From: Chitinophagaceae bacterium T5-Br10_B2g13 | GTDB taxonomy: Bacteria; Bacteroidota; Rhodothermia; Balneolales; Balneolaceae | Reading direction: 5' to 3' | DNA length: 64,000 bases | Assembly: GCA_001564065.1 (NCBI GenBank) | Contig: LKNA01000007.1 | Location: 1-64,000, forward strand | In this document: positions 24,779 through 33,671 of the stretch, one piece after another | How positions within the stretch are numbered: the stretch's first letter is position 1 | Layout: every line of letters begins with the position of its first letter | Notes under the pieces: model-generated | The model's database searches: none | What the model was told of the DNA's origin: nothing | Seen by the model: the letters and a program-made list of their open reading frames with translations, nothing else | Made by a program: the position numbers and the translations under genes

Positions 24779-24926
24779 CCGTCAGACCTTTAAACACACC
24801 CCTTGCATACATGAATAGCATTACATGCTTTCATTCATACTTTTCCCCTCTCGAGAGGGGACCGGTTGGCGAAAGATCGCTAAGCGAGTCTTTCGAAAAG
24901 CTGGGGTGTGTTTAGCGGCCTGACGG
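24779..24926. repeat. 148-bp composite inverted-repeat element
   Basis: Ends pair as CCGTCAG / CTGACGG (7 bp) and then TAAACACACCCC / GGGGTGTGTTTA (12 bp), separated by a symmetric 5-nt mismatch. Inside are three hairpins: ATGAAT..GCAT / ATGC..ATTCAT near 24809-24838, CCCCTCTC-GAGAGGGG at 24845-24860, and CGAAAGA..TCGC / GCGA..TCTTTCG near 24870-24895. It has no coding capacity and looks like a non-autonomous repeat. Confidence 0.75.
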
Positions 24927-25002
24927 AGAACTCCATATTCCCATCGGGATCGTGTGTATTTATTCCTATTTTCAGGTTGCAAACTGCATAAACCATTTTT
25001 TA

Positions 25003-26553
25003 ATGATTAAAGAGTACCAGTTACGGGTCGACCCTGAGACCGCTGCAAAGCCGGAGCTTCTAGAGAGATATCTCTCTCAGGAGAAGAATATTCCGATGGA
25101 TGAGATCAATCACATCGAGATCCTGAAACGATCGATCGATGCCAGACAGAAAGACGTGATTATCAATCTGAAGGTGAATGTCTACATCGGTGAGGAGTAT
25201 CAGGAGGAACCGATGTCACTGCCGGACTATCCACATGTTGGAAATGAGGAAGAAGTTATCATTGTGGGAATGGGTCCGGCCGGACTCTTTGCTGCACTCA
25301 AACTCATAGAGCTTGGGAAAAAGCCGATCATTCTGGAACGCGGAAAGGATGTGAAAGATCGGATTCAGGATCTGAAGGGAATCAATGTAAAGCATATTGT
25401 AAATGAGGATTCAAACTACTGTTTTGGTGAGGGCGGAGCAGGAACCTACTCTGATGGAAAGCTTTACACGCGATCGAAAAAAAGAGGTGACGTTGACCGA
25501 ATTTTACGGCTGTTGGTCGGCTTTGGTGCTGTGAGGGATATCATGGTAGAAGCCCATCCCCATATCGGAACCAATAAACTTCCACCAATTATTGCTAAAA
25601 TGCGTGAGTGTATTCTGGATCATGGAGGAGAGATCCACTTCAACACCCGAGTGACAGATTTTATCATCGAGGGGGATCAGATGAAAGGAGCTAAGACTCT
25701 GTCAGGAGATATATTTAAGGCCGATCAGGTAATTCTGGCGACCGGCCACTCGGCACGTGATATATTTGAACTGCTTCATCGGAAAGGCGTTGAGATTGAA
25801 CTCAAGCCGTTGGCCATCGGTGTGAGAGTAGAGCATCAGCAATCCCTGATAGATTCGATCCAGTACAGCTGTGATGTGCGAAGTGACTATCTGCCACCAT
25901 CACCTTACAGTATTGCCAAACAGGTTGATGACCGCGGCGTTTACTCATTCTGTATGTGTCCGGGTGGGGTTATTGCCCCGTGTGCCACAAAACCGGGGGA
26001 GATCGTAACCAACGGCTGGTCGTCATCCAGGCGGGCGAGGGCTACCGCAAATTCAGGAATTGTAGTGGAGCTTCGGGAGGAGGATTTTGCCCCGTTTGCT
26101 GAACATGGACCGTTAGCTGCTATGGAATTTCAAAAGTCGATTGAGCAGCTGGCGTGGGAGATGGGTGGAAAAACTCAGACCGCACCGGCACAGCGACTGG
26201 TCGATTTTGTGGATGGAAAACACTCGGCTGACCTGCCGAATACATCCTACGCTCCGGGAATAAAATCCGTAGAGTTGAGTAATGTACTGCCGGATTTTAT
26301 ACACAATGCACTGGTCCGGGGTTTCGAACAGTTTGATCGATCAATGAAGGGATATTTGACGAATGAAGCTGTGGTACATGCTCCCGAGTCGCGGACATCC
26401 TCACCGGTGCGTATACCGCGTGACTGGAAGACATTTCAGCATGTGAGAGTGAAGGGGCTCTATCCGTGTGGAGAGGGAGCCGGTTACGCCGGTGGAATTA
26501 TATCCGCTGCGATGGACGGGGAGAAGTGTGCTGTGGCGTGTGTTAAAAAATAA
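25003..26553 (+). CDS. FAD-dependent oxidoreductase of the COG2509 type
   Basis: 516 residues from the ATG at 25003. An N-terminal ~85-residue domain (QLRVDPETAAKPELLERYLSQ) precedes the FAD-binding Rossmann fold: EEVIIVGMGPAGLFAALKLIELGKKPIILERG, the GEGGAGTYSDGKLYTR signature, IRDIMVEAHPHIGTNKL and the second dinucleotide block QVILATGHSARDIFELL. The C-terminal CGEGAGYAGGIISAAMDG closes the flavin site. The Cys-containing SFCMCPGGVIAPCATKPGE segment is typical of the family, whose substrate is unknown. The 18-residue longer reading from 24952 lies in repeat-flanking DNA and is disfavoured. Confidence 0.9.
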   Translation: MIKEYQLRVDPETAAKPELLERYLSQEKNIPMDEINHIEILKRSIDARQKDVIINLKVNVYIGEEYQEEPMSLPDYPHVGNEEEVIIVGMGPAGLFAALKLIELGKKPIILERGKDVKDRIQDLKGINVKHIVNEDSNYCFGEGGAGTYSDGKLYTRSKKRGDVDRILRLLVGFGAVRDIMVEAHPHIGTNKLPPIIAKMRECILDHGGEIHFNTRVTDFIIEGDQMKGAKTLSGDIFKADQVILATGHSARDIFELLHRKGVEIELKPLAIGVRVEHQQSLIDSIQYSCDVRSDYLPPSPYSIAKQVDDRGVYSFCMCPGGVIAPCATKPGEIVTNGWSSSRRARATANSGIVVELREEDFAPFAEHGPLAAMEFQKSIEQLAWEMGGKTQTAPAQRLVDFVDGKHSADLPNTSYAPGIKSVELSNVLPDFIHNALVRGFEQFDRSMKGYLTNEAVVHAPESRTSSPVRIPRDWKTFQHVRVKGLYPCGEGAGYAGGIISAAMDGEKCAVACVKK

Positions 26554-26565
26554 AAAAACAAGATT

Positions 26566-26596
26566 CCCGTCAGACTGCTTCATGCGGTCTGACGGG
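26566..26596. repeat. CCCGTCAGAC hairpin after the FAD protein gene
   Basis: A 10-bp perfect stem (CCCGTCAGAC / GTCTGACGGG) extends to 13 bp with one G-T pair around a TTCAT loop. No T tract follows, so it may stabilise or stop transcripts but is not a classic terminator. CCGTCAG motifs recur between genes from 23.5 to 27.2 kb. Confidence 0.6.
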
Positions 26597-26667
26597 TGGT
26601 ATTAGGTTGAGAATGAATTTAATACAACCAACTGCCCGCTTAGAGTGTGCTGACGGATTTTTGAGTT

Positions 26668-27123
26668 TCAATTTTCCATTACTTCAAATAGAGCGATGGT
26701 CTCTCCGGAATCGTTGAAAAAGTTGAGAAGCTGAGAGCTTTGTTCCATTCGGTTTACGTCACCTAACATTTCAAAATAGAGGTTTTCAATCTTCATATCG
26801 GGGCAAGCCATTTTTGTTGCTGCAATCTGCGTAAACTCCACTTCACCCGTCTCTGAATCGTACTCAAATCCGCCGTTGTATTGATTGCAGCCGCCACGGC
26901 CATATAAACGATTTTCGGATTCATCAAACTGGATCGTGGGAATGGATTCAACTGTTTCAGTTTCAGGAACAGGTTCTCCATTAAGTTCAATCAGAATCCA
27001 ATTGATTTCGAAGAAAGATGTCGTTACCTCGGTTTGATGGTTCTGATCTTCGATCTGGTTTGAATCAGACTCACAGGCAGTGAGAGTGAACACTGCTAGG
27101 AGTAATGGAATTATATATTTCAT
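26668..27123 (-). CDS. META domain lipoprotein (HslJ-like)
   Basis: 151 residues. The signal ends at the lipobox LTAC (Cys17). The META domain spans about 40-148: WILIELNGEPVP, the conserved GRGGCNQYNGGFEYDSETGEVEFTQIAATKMACPD with its two Cys, YFEML and a C-terminal strand ETIALFEVMEN. META domains occur in HslJ (novobiocin resistance, heat shock) and in secreted proteins of unknown role. It is upstream of the FAD protein's convergent end and downstream of the degenerate M23 gene on the same strand, 81 bp away. Confidence 0.9.
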   Translation of the reverse strand: MKYIIPLLLAVFTLTACESDSNQIEDQNHQTEVTTSFFEINWILIELNGEPVPETETVESIPTIQFDESENRLYGRGGCNQYNGGFEYDSETGEVEFTQIAATKMACPDMKIENLYFEMLGDVNRMEQSSQLLNFFNDSGETIALFEVMEN

Positions 27124-27204
27124 GTATTGTAGCGTTTTGAAATTTAACGGTATCCGTCTGTTAGCCCTGAGCGTACTGACGGAGTTTTGAGTTTTTGTGT
27201 TGGG

Positions 27205-28140
27205 TTAATTGCTTCGATTCCATCGGCGGCGTTCTCTTCGGCCCATCTCTTCTGTAATAACTTCCTCGGGATGGATACTGATGTACTCTGTTCCGGGTTC
27301 AGGAATTTGAAAATGGCCGGTATTTGTTCTGAATTTTGGTTTTACATAGTGCCAGTTGTGTATCCCTTCTGCATCTTCGCGATTAAAGGTCACGGATTCA
27401 TCATTTCTGTAATAGATGAGTAATCGAATCTGATTGCCGAACCCAAACTCTTCACCCGCCATCTCTCCCAACGGATCACCGGGATAAACGGTATCACCTA
27501 TATCAACAAAAATCTTGTCATCACGAAATATCGAATATCTCGCAAAAGTACAGTCTTCATGTACAACTACTACATAATTCCGGTTGCTGGAAAATACGAG
27601 CCCCTCATGCGTAGAATTGTCACCATCGCGTATAGAAATAACGGTTCCTTTTCTGGCAGCATGTATCACTGATTCATCTTCCATATGAAAAACAATGGAG
27701 TACCAGTCTTCAGGCGCGTTGTGGTTGATCCGCTCATAGACATAGCTTAACTCACCGAACCGGCCTTTAATTTCCTCCGGATAGGGCAGAAGGTACTCAA
27801 TGTCATCCGGTTCTGTATCCAGGCAGCCGGTATGCGTTCGGTATCTGTATCTATAGTTGGTCTTATAAGTGTCCATCACCCTGGTGAGATTGAATAGACG
27901 TGTTCTGCTGTGGCTAACATTTCTGGAATATGGAAGCGAGGCGCTGGCACGAAGGTTCTCTAAAATGCTGAAATCGACGGTTACAACAAACGGAGTATAG
28001 GATTGATTATTGGCATAAAAGGTATATCCATCCCGACTGTTTCCCTGAACCTCAATATTGACACTGGATTGCCGGGGAAATGCGTCTGATGCCAGGACGA
28101 GAAACAGAAGCAATGAGATGATCGTAGAAAATGGTTTCAT
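27205..28140 (-). CDS. Secreted M23/LytM-like protein lacking zinc ligands
   Basis: 311 residues with a signal peptide. After a ~130-residue beta-rich part, a LytM-like fold is visible: VIHAARKGTVISIRDGDN, NYVVVVHEDCTFARYSIFRDDKIFVDIGDTVYPGDPLGEMAGEEFGFGNQIRLLIYY. In an active M23 peptidase these blocks carry HxGxD, the H-G-x-x-T-x-Y-x-H loop and a final HxH; here the loop reads HEDCTFARYSIF and the last block QIRLLIYY, so the zinc site is gone. It may bind wall or activate another hydrolase, as other degenerate LytM proteins do; that is inference. The C-terminus is basic (RRERRRWNRSN). Confidence 0.75.
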   Translation of the reverse strand: MKPFSTIISLLLFLVLASDAFPRQSSVNIEVQGNSRDGYTFYANNQSYTPFVVTVDFSILENLRASASLPYSRNVSHSRTRLFNLTRVMDTYKTNYRYRYRTHTGCLDTEPDDIEYLLPYPEEIKGRFGELSYVYERINHNAPEDWYSIVFHMEDESVIHAARKGTVISIRDGDNSTHEGLVFSSNRNYVVVVHEDCTFARYSIFRDDKIFVDIGDTVYPGDPLGEMAGEEFGFGNQIRLLIYYRNDESVTFNREDAEGIHNWHYVKPKFRTNTGHFQIPEPGTEYISIHPEEVITEEMGRRERRRWNRSN

Positions 28141-28243
28141 AGAAGCGGGTTAATGAAAGTAAAAACGAATAGACGATAAAGATTTCGGTAGATAGAAGCA
28201 AAACAGTGAGATAGTGTATAATAAAGTAACCGGTAATTATTTG

Positions 28244-28275
28244 ACACGGTTGGAACATATTAGGACACAGTTGGT
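28244..28275. promoter_or_regulatory. Two 11-bp direct repeats between divergent genes
   Basis: GACACGGTTGG at 28244-28254 and GACACAGTTGG at 28265-28275, 21 bp apart (about two helical turns), lie 46-77 bp upstream of the coiled-coil lipoprotein start and also upstream of the divergent M23-like gene. This layout suits a regulator binding one DNA face. Confidence 0.4.
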
Positions 28276-28320
28276 TATAAACAGGTAAGTAACAAAACTT
28301 AATAAAGCAGTTATCTACTT

Positions 28321-28716
28321 ATGAAAATCAAAAAATCAATCATTCTAACATCTGTTACGGCTCTTTTGGGACTTTTTCTTTTGAACGCCTGTAATGGAGA
28401 AAATGATCAGCAAGCTGAAAGGGTTGAACAGGAGCGACAGGAATTAGTAAGTAATCTCGAAAATTTGAAAGAGGACTTGGACGCAAGGATTGATGAACTT
28501 GGAAATCGCATTGAAGAAGCCGGTGATGATGTTAGCGAAAGTGCTGAAGAAGCGTATCGTGAACTCCGTGATGACCGGTCAGAACTTGAAAGAACCATTG
28601 ATGAAGTGAAAAACGCATCACAAGATTCGTGGGATAGAGTCAAGACAGAAGCTGAAAACGTGTACGATTCCGTATCTAACCAATTTAATGAGTGGATGGA
28701 TGAGTTGAATAACTGA
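28321..28716 (+). CDS. Coiled-coil lipoprotein
   Basis: 131 residues. Signal with a lipobox LNAC (Cys24), then an almost uninterrupted charged helix: EQERQELVSNLENLKEDLDARIDELGNRIEEAGDDVSESAEEAYRELRDDRSELERTIDEVKN. Heptad-like Leu spacing predicts a coiled coil. No domain is recognised. It could bridge outer membrane and wall as Lpp-type proteins do, but it is not an Lpp homologue. A strong terminator follows directly, so it is a single-gene unit with direct repeats in its upstream region. Confidence 0.8.
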   Translation: MKIKKSIILTSVTALLGLFLLNACNGENDQQAERVEQERQELVSNLENLKEDLDARIDELGNRIEEAGDDVSESAEEAYRELRDDRSELERTIDEVKNASQDSWDRVKTEAENVYDSVSNQFNEWMDELNN

Positions 28717-28747
28717 TATTGGCTAAACTTTCATAGATGACCCCCAA

Positions 28748-28783
28748 AAGGCGTAGAGGCAGTAATGCTTCTGCGCCTTTTTT
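28748..28783 (+). terminator. Intrinsic terminator after the coiled-coil lipoprotein gene
   Basis: A 14-bp stem from AAGGCGTAGAGGCA to TGCTTCTGCGCCTT (two G-T pairs) with loop GTAA, followed by TTTT. It starts 32 bp after the stop codon. Confidence 0.9.
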
Positions 28784-28938
28784 GTATCAGCTAATCGATC
28801 TTAGTTTGACTGTATTGATAACTTTTAACAACAATTTTCCCGTTTAAGCCTCAGTAATATTGACAGGGGAGAAACTTGAAAGTATTATAAGCGAATATAG
28901 CTAAACACTTTCAAGACAATGGAATTGAACGGGTTTTT

Positions 28939-30090
28939 ATGAAATACGGAAAAATATTAGCAGGACTATTAATTATTGCCGCTGCCGCTTTTTGGTGGTT
29001 TACCGGTTTTTATTCATCACAGGAAAGAGCCCTGCCTCCATTACATACAGAAACGGTAGACAGTGGTGAGGTCTCTCAGCGTGTTACCGCATTTGGTTCT
29101 ATACAGCCGGTACAGAAAGTGACGGTGGGCAGCCAGGTGTCCGGCATTATAGATGAAATTTATGTTGATTTTAACAGCCGTGTGGAACGCGGCCAGGTTA
29201 TTGCACAAATTGATCCCTCAACATTTGAAGCGGAAGTAAGTTCTGCCAGGGCTGAACTTGAATCGGCAAAAGCAGGCCTCGAACTGGCCCGGATGCAGTA
29301 CAATCGGGTGCAGGAGTTGCGTGAACGGCAGTTTATTGCACCATCCGAAGTGGATCAGGCAAGCTCAACACTTCGCCAGGCTGAAGCCCAGGTGAGAGTA
29401 CGGCGGCATTCACTGGAACGTGCTGAAAGAGAGCTGGACCGAACCACAATCAAAGCACCGACGGATGGTATTGTAATATCAAGGGAAGTTGATGTGGGAC
29501 AAACGGTAGCTGCAAGCCTCAATGCACCGATTTTGTTTGAGCTGGCATCTGACTTAAGCGAAATGTGGATTCATGCCAACGTTTCCGAAGCTGATATTGG
29601 AATGGTTCATGAGGGGCAGAGGGTCACATTTCAGGTTGACGCATACCGTGAAAGGAGATTTGAAGGAGATGTAATTCAGGTTCGAAATGCTCCTATGGTT
29701 GTGGATAATGTTGTTAATTACGAAACCATTATCGCTGTTGATAACTCAGAACTGTTGCTCAAACCCGGTATGACTGCCGAGGTTTCTGTGATTGTTGCTG
29801 AACGTCAAGATGTTGTCCGTGTAAGAAATACAGCGCTCAGGGCTCGCCTGCCGGATCAAATAAGACCGGAAAACCCTCCGCAAGATGATGAAATGGATGG
29901 AATTGTCTACCTGGTTGAAGGTGAAGAGCTGGTAGCCAGAAGAGTAAAAACAGGATTGAGTGATGGCCTGCATACCGAGATTCTGGATGGTGTTCAACCC
30001 GGTGAAAGATTAGCGATAGGGCTTTCGCTACAGAGAAGCGGTGAGGAAGGACGAAGAAGCCTGTTCAGCGGCAATCAGGCTCAATATTGA
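28939..30090 (+). CDS. Efflux periplasmic adaptor (MacA/HlyD family)
   Basis: 383 residues. One N-terminal membrane anchor (ILAGLLIIAAAAFWWFTGFY) is followed by a barrel-sandwich hybrid domain split around a coiled-coil hairpin: VTVGSQVSGIIDEIYVDFNSRVERGQVIAQID, a long alpha-hairpin with LESAKAGLELARMQYNRVQELRERQFIAPSEVDQASSTLRQAEAQ, and TIKAPTDGIVISREVDVGQTV. A beta-barrel domain follows to the C-terminus. Its stop is 7 bp before the ABC ATPase start, so it begins a three-gene MacA-ATPase-permease operon. No TolC-type outer membrane channel is encoded nearby. The substrate is unknown (macrolide, peptide or lipoprotein types exist). Confidence 0.92.
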   Translation: MKYGKILAGLLIIAAAAFWWFTGFYSSQERALPPLHTETVDSGEVSQRVTAFGSIQPVQKVTVGSQVSGIIDEIYVDFNSRVERGQVIAQIDPSTFEAEVSSARAELESAKAGLELARMQYNRVQELRERQFIAPSEVDQASSTLRQAEAQVRVRRHSLERAERELDRTTIKAPTDGIVISREVDVGQTVAASLNAPILFELASDLSEMWIHANVSEADIGMVHEGQRVTFQVDAYRERRFEGDVIQVRNAPMVVDNVVNYETIIAVDNSELLLKPGMTAEVSVIVAERQDVVRVRNTALRARLPDQIRPENPPQDDEMDGIVYLVEGEELVARRVKTGLSDGLHTEILDGVQPGERLAIGLSLQRSGEEGRRSLFSGNQAQY

Positions 30091-30097
30091 TAGAGAT

Positions 30098-30859
30098 ATG
30101 AGTGTACTTAAGCTTCAAAATATCACCAAAACCTATCGATCCGGTTCCCTTGCCGTGGACGCACTGCGCGGAATTGATCTGGATATTGAACGCGGAGAGT
30201 TTACATCAATTATGGGGGCCAGCGGTTCGGGTAAATCAACCATGATGAATATTCTGGGGTGTCTGGATCAGCCGACGGAGGGAGTTTATCTGCTAAATGA
30301 TGAAGATGTATCAAAATTTAAGAAGGAGAGACTCGCTGAAGTCAGAAATCGGACACTGGGATTTGTTTTTCAAAATTTTCATCTGCTTCCCAGAACAACA
30401 GCACTGGAAAATGTGGAACTTCCGCTTCTCTACAGCAAAGAGAATTTGAGCTGGAAGGAGATGCATCAAAAAGCAAAAAAAGCACTGGAGATTGTCGGGC
30501 TTGCAGATCGGGCCGATCATACTCCGAACGAACTTTCAGGGGGGCAGCAACAGCGTGTGGCCATCGCACGTGCGCTCGTTTCAGAACCGAAATTGTTGCT
30601 GGCAGATGAACCGACGGGTAATCTCGACAGCCGTACCAGTCTCGAAATTATGGATCTGTTTCAGGAGCTGAACAGAAATGGCTTAACCATACTGATGGTG
30701 ACGCATGAACCGGAAATCGCCCGGTTTACCGGTCGTATTGTTACTCTTCGCGATGGTTTGATTCGATCGGACAAAACCATTGAGCCACGCAGCGCAGAGC
30801 AGGCTCTCAGCGAGTGGGAAGATGAAGAAGACATTGAGTTAATTAACGAAGGTTATTGA
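30098..30859 (+). CDS. ABC transporter ATP-binding protein (MacB/LolD-type)
   Basis: 253 residues from the ATG at 30098; a longer reading from 30041 would overlap the adaptor gene. All ABC motifs are present: Walker [11 protein letters not shown]-loop [10 protein letters not shown], signature [15 protein letters not shown], Walker [13 protein letters not shown] and the switch His in VTHEPEIA. The C-terminal 20 residues are acidic. It energises the FtsX-type permease that starts 2 bp after its stop codon. Confidence 0.95.
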   Translation: MSVLKLQNITKTYRSGSLAVDALRGIDLDIERGEFTSIMGASGSGKSTMMNILGCLDQPTEGVYLLNDEDVSKFKKERLAEVRNRTLGFVFQNFHLLPRTTALENVELPLLYSKENLSWKEMHQKAKKALEIVGLADRADHTPNELSGGQQQRVAIARALVSEPKLLLADEPTGNLDSRTSLEIMDLFQELNRNGLTILMVTHEPEIARFTGRIVTLRDGLIRSDKTIEPRSAEQALSEWEDEEDIELINEGY

Positions 30860-30861
30860 TT

Positions 30862-32079
30862 ATGAAATGGTCAGCAGTTCCATATGTGGCATTTAAAGCC
30901 CTTCGAAGAAACCAGATGCGGACTCTGCTCACCGCGCTGGGTATTATCATAGGCGTGGCTGCCGTGATTACAATGGTTGGTTTGGGACAGGGAGCAAGCT
31001 CTGAAGTTCAGGAGCAGGTGAACCGGCTGGGGCAAAATGTGGTGTTGGTGTTTCCGGGATCTCGCCAGCTTGGAGGTGTGAGTATTGGAGGTGGTAGTGC
31101 CAACACTTTAACGGTAGAAGACGCGATTGCCATGCGCGACGAGATTCCTGAAGTGATAGCAGCCAGTCCTGAAGTAAGGTCGCAAAGAGTTTTGGTTTAT
31201 GGCAATCGAAACTGGCATACGAGAATTTATGGCCAGTCAGCTGATTATCTTCAAATTCGCCAGTGGCCTGTAGAAAGTGGAAGAATGTTCAGTGATGAGG
31301 ATGTAGAGAGATCGAGTTTGGTAGCCGTCGTCGGTCAAACCATTGTAGAGGAACTTTTTGAAGGGGCCGATCCAATTGGGGAAACTATTCGAGTAAGAGG
31401 ATTACCATTGGAAGTGATTGGTGTTTTAGAGCCCAAAGGGATGTCACTAATGGGGTCGGTTCAGGATGATATTGTCCTGGTGCCTTACTCGACGGCCTTT
31501 CAAAGAATATCAGGCCGAAGTCATGCAATGGTGATTAACGTTCAGGTTTTTGATGACAATTCCATGGCCATTGCTCAGCAAAAAATTACAGATCTGCTTC
31601 GGGAGCGTCACAGGCTTGCACCGTCTCAGGAGAACGATTTCACGGTTCAGACGCAGGAAGAGGTTGCTCAGGCGGCTACGGAAACATCCCGGATTATGAC
31701 CTGGTTGCTGGCTTCGATCGCCGGCGTATCGCTATTTGTTGGCGGTATTGGGATTATGAATGTGATGCTGGTGAGTGTCACCGAGCGAACCCGCGAAATC
31801 GGATTGAGACTTGCCGTTGGAGCGAAAGGCCCGGATGTACTTCTTCAGTTTTTGATTGAATCCGTAGTACTCTGTCTGTTGGGTGGAATTGGCGGAATTC
31901 TGCTTGGTATTATTGCAACTGAAGTGATTGCCACATACGCCGGTTGGCCCGCACTTTTCTCAACCGAAGCGATGATTGTGGCAGTGAGTGTATCAGCTGC
32001 TGTAGGCGTGTTTTTCGGTTTTTATCCTGCATGGAAAGCGTCAAGGCTGGATCCTATTGTAGCCTTGAGAAGGGAGTAA
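30862..32079 (+). CDS. ABC transporter permease, MacB/FtsX type
   Basis: 405 residues from the ATG at 30862. Layout is that of MacB permeases: one N-terminal helix (MRTLLTALGIIIGVAAVITMVGLG), a ~220-residue periplasmic MacB_PCD domain (SSEVQEQVNRLGQNVVLVFPG...), and three C-terminal helices carrying the FtsX domain with GGIGIMNVMLVSVTERTREIGLRLAVGAKGPDVLLQFLIESV and the closing FFGFYPAWKASRLDPIVALRRE. It is the last gene of the adaptor-ATPase-permease operon and is convergent with the malic enzyme gene, 21 bp away. Confidence 0.94.
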   Translation: MKWSAVPYVAFKALRRNQMRTLLTALGIIIGVAAVITMVGLGQGASSEVQEQVNRLGQNVVLVFPGSRQLGGVSIGGGSANTLTVEDAIAMRDEIPEVIAASPEVRSQRVLVYGNRNWHTRIYGQSADYLQIRQWPVESGRMFSDEDVERSSLVAVVGQTIVEELFEGADPIGETIRVRGLPLEVIGVLEPKGMSLMGSVQDDIVLVPYSTAFQRISGRSHAMVINVQVFDDNSMAIAQQKITDLLRERHRLAPSQENDFTVQTQEEVAQAATETSRIMTWLLASIAGVSLFVGGIGIMNVMLVSVTERTREIGLRLAVGAKGPDVLLQFLIESVVLCLLGGIGGILLGIIATEVIATYAGWPALFSTEAMIVAVSVSAAVGVFFGFYPAWKASRLDPIVALRRE

Positions 32080-32100
32080 CAACTGTTAGCCAATCGAACT

Positions 32101-33516
32101 TTATTTCGTTCTTTTAGCTGCACCACTTTCATAAGCGGCTTCCTTCACTGCTTTTGCCACTTCCCGCACAACTTTTTTGTTAAATACACTCGGGATGATG
32201 TACTCTTCACCCACTTCATCTTCACCAATGCAGTTGGCAATAGCGTAAGCGGCAGCCAGTTTCATATCTTCATTAATATCTGATGCCTTGGCATCCAGTG
32301 CACCTCTGAAGATTCCCGGAAACGCCAATACATTGTTGATCTGATTTGGATAGTCGCTACGTCCGGTAGCGATAATTCTGGCTTTCCCCTGAATTTTTTC
32401 GGGGCGAATTTCCGGATCGGGATTTGCCATAGCAAATACAATCGCATCGTTTGCCATCTGTTCCACGGCTTCGACGGGAACAGTGTCCGGACCGCTAACC
32501 CCAATGATCAGATCGGCTCCTTTCGTAGCATCCAGAAGCCCGCCTTTAACATTTTTTTGATTTGCATTTTCAGCAACCCACTTTTTGTTGTCGTCAAGAT
32601 GCTCTGTTTCATCCCGGTTCAGAATTCCGTCTATATCTACGGGCAGCAGCTCTTTAACACCGGCTTCAAGCAGTATTCGGCTGATGGCACTTCCGGCCGC
32701 TCCAATTCCTACAACGACCACTCGAATATCCTCCAGTTTTTTCCCAACAACCTTGAGCGCGTTGATTGTTGCTGCCAACGCTACTACTGCTGTACCGTGC
32801 TGGTCATCATGGAATACGGGAATATCGAGTTCTTGTTTGAGTCGATGTTCAATCTCAAAACATTTGGGAGCACCGATATCTTCCAGGTTGATTCCGCCAA
32901 ATCCCGGTGATATATTTTTTACTGTTCTGATTATCTCATCAGCGTCTTTGGTACTCAAACAGATCGGATAGGCGTCAATGTCGGCAAACTCCTTAAAGAG
33001 CATCGCTTTTCCTTCCATTACCGGCATGGCAGCTTCAGGGCCGATATCTCCAAGACCCAGTACGGCTGTTCCATCCGTAACTACAGCAACAGAATTTTGT
33101 TTAATGGTAAGAGAGTGAACATTGTCTTTATCCCGTGCAATGGCTTTACAGATACGGGCAACACCTGGCGTGTAGGCCATGGAAAGCGTGTCGCGAGTAT
33201 CTACGGGTACTTTATTCTTTATGCTGATTTTCCCGTTGATATGGAGCAGAAATACCCGGTCAGATACATATCGAACATCAATTCCGTCAATTTGCTTTAC
33301 TGCCTCAACAATCTCGCGGGAATGGCGGGCATCACGGGCACTTACTGTAATGTCTCGAACTTTAAATTTTCCCTCAACGGCTACAACATCTACACCACCG
33401 GGATCGCCCCGATGTTCTGCAATAACATTTAATACTTTTGCGAGCATGCCGGGCTTATTTTCAATTCCAAGCCGCATGGTAAAACTATAACTGACACTTG
33501 GTTGTATTTCACTCAT
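32101..33516 (-). CDS. NAD(P)-dependent malic enzyme with N-terminal ACT domain
   Basis: Oxidative decarboxylation of malate to pyruvate. The 471 residues comprise an ACT domain (about 8-85: [25 protein letters not shown]), then the malic enzyme N-terminal domain with [43 protein letters not shown] and the catalytic Lys region, [29 protein letters not shown] (metal ligands), and the NAD-binding [21 protein letters not shown]. The C-terminal phosphotransacetylase-like domain of MaeB is absent. The ACT domain suggests amino-acid or other small-molecule control, as in some Firmicutes and Bacteroidota homologues. Confidence 0.95.
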   Translation of the reverse strand: MSEIQPSVSYSFTMRLGIENKPGMLAKVLNVIAEHRGDPGGVDVVAVEGKFKVRDITVSARDARHSREIVEAVKQIDGIDVRYVSDRVFLLHINGKISIKNKVPVDTRDTLSMAYTPGVARICKAIARDKDNVHSLTIKQNSVAVVTDGTAVLGLGDIGPEAAMPVMEGKAMLFKEFADIDAYPICLSTKDADEIIRTVKNISPGFGGINLEDIGAPKCFEIEHRLKQELDIPVFHDDQHGTAVVALAATINALKVVGKKLEDIRVVVVGIGAAGSAISRILLEAGVKELLPVDIDGILNRDETEHLDDNKKWVAENANQKNVKGGLLDATKGADLIIGVSGPDTVPVEAVEQMANDAIVFAMANPDPEIRPEKIQGKARIIATGRSDYPNQINNVLAFPGIFRGALDAKASDINEDMKLAAAYAIANCIGEDEVGEEYIIPSVFNKKVVREVAKAVKEAAYESGAAKRTK

Positions 33517-33671
33517 GGATTATGGTGTTAAATCAAATTTTTTTCTGTGAACTCTAAAATGCACCAAATACAAAAAACATAAAAAGTGTAGCTGTAAAGT
33601 TAATGCTTTTTTACAGAGAAGTGTATTTAAATCTGGTTGCAACGCATTGACTAGGAGCAGGTAAGGGGAAA

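Larger units (their letters stand above)
24403..25002. other. 600-bp gap with AT-rich DNA and two repeat elements
   Basis: No gene was seen. The first ~240 bp are AT-rich and unstructured; then come the right 114-bp repeat (24643-24756) and a 148-bp composite inverted repeat (24779-24926). The FAD protein starts at 25003. Confidence 0.6.

Noticed and set aside
23236-24926. CRISPR array in the repeat-rich region
   Set aside because: Repeats are only two long copies and several palindromes with different spacing; there are no short regular repeat-spacer units and no cas genes.
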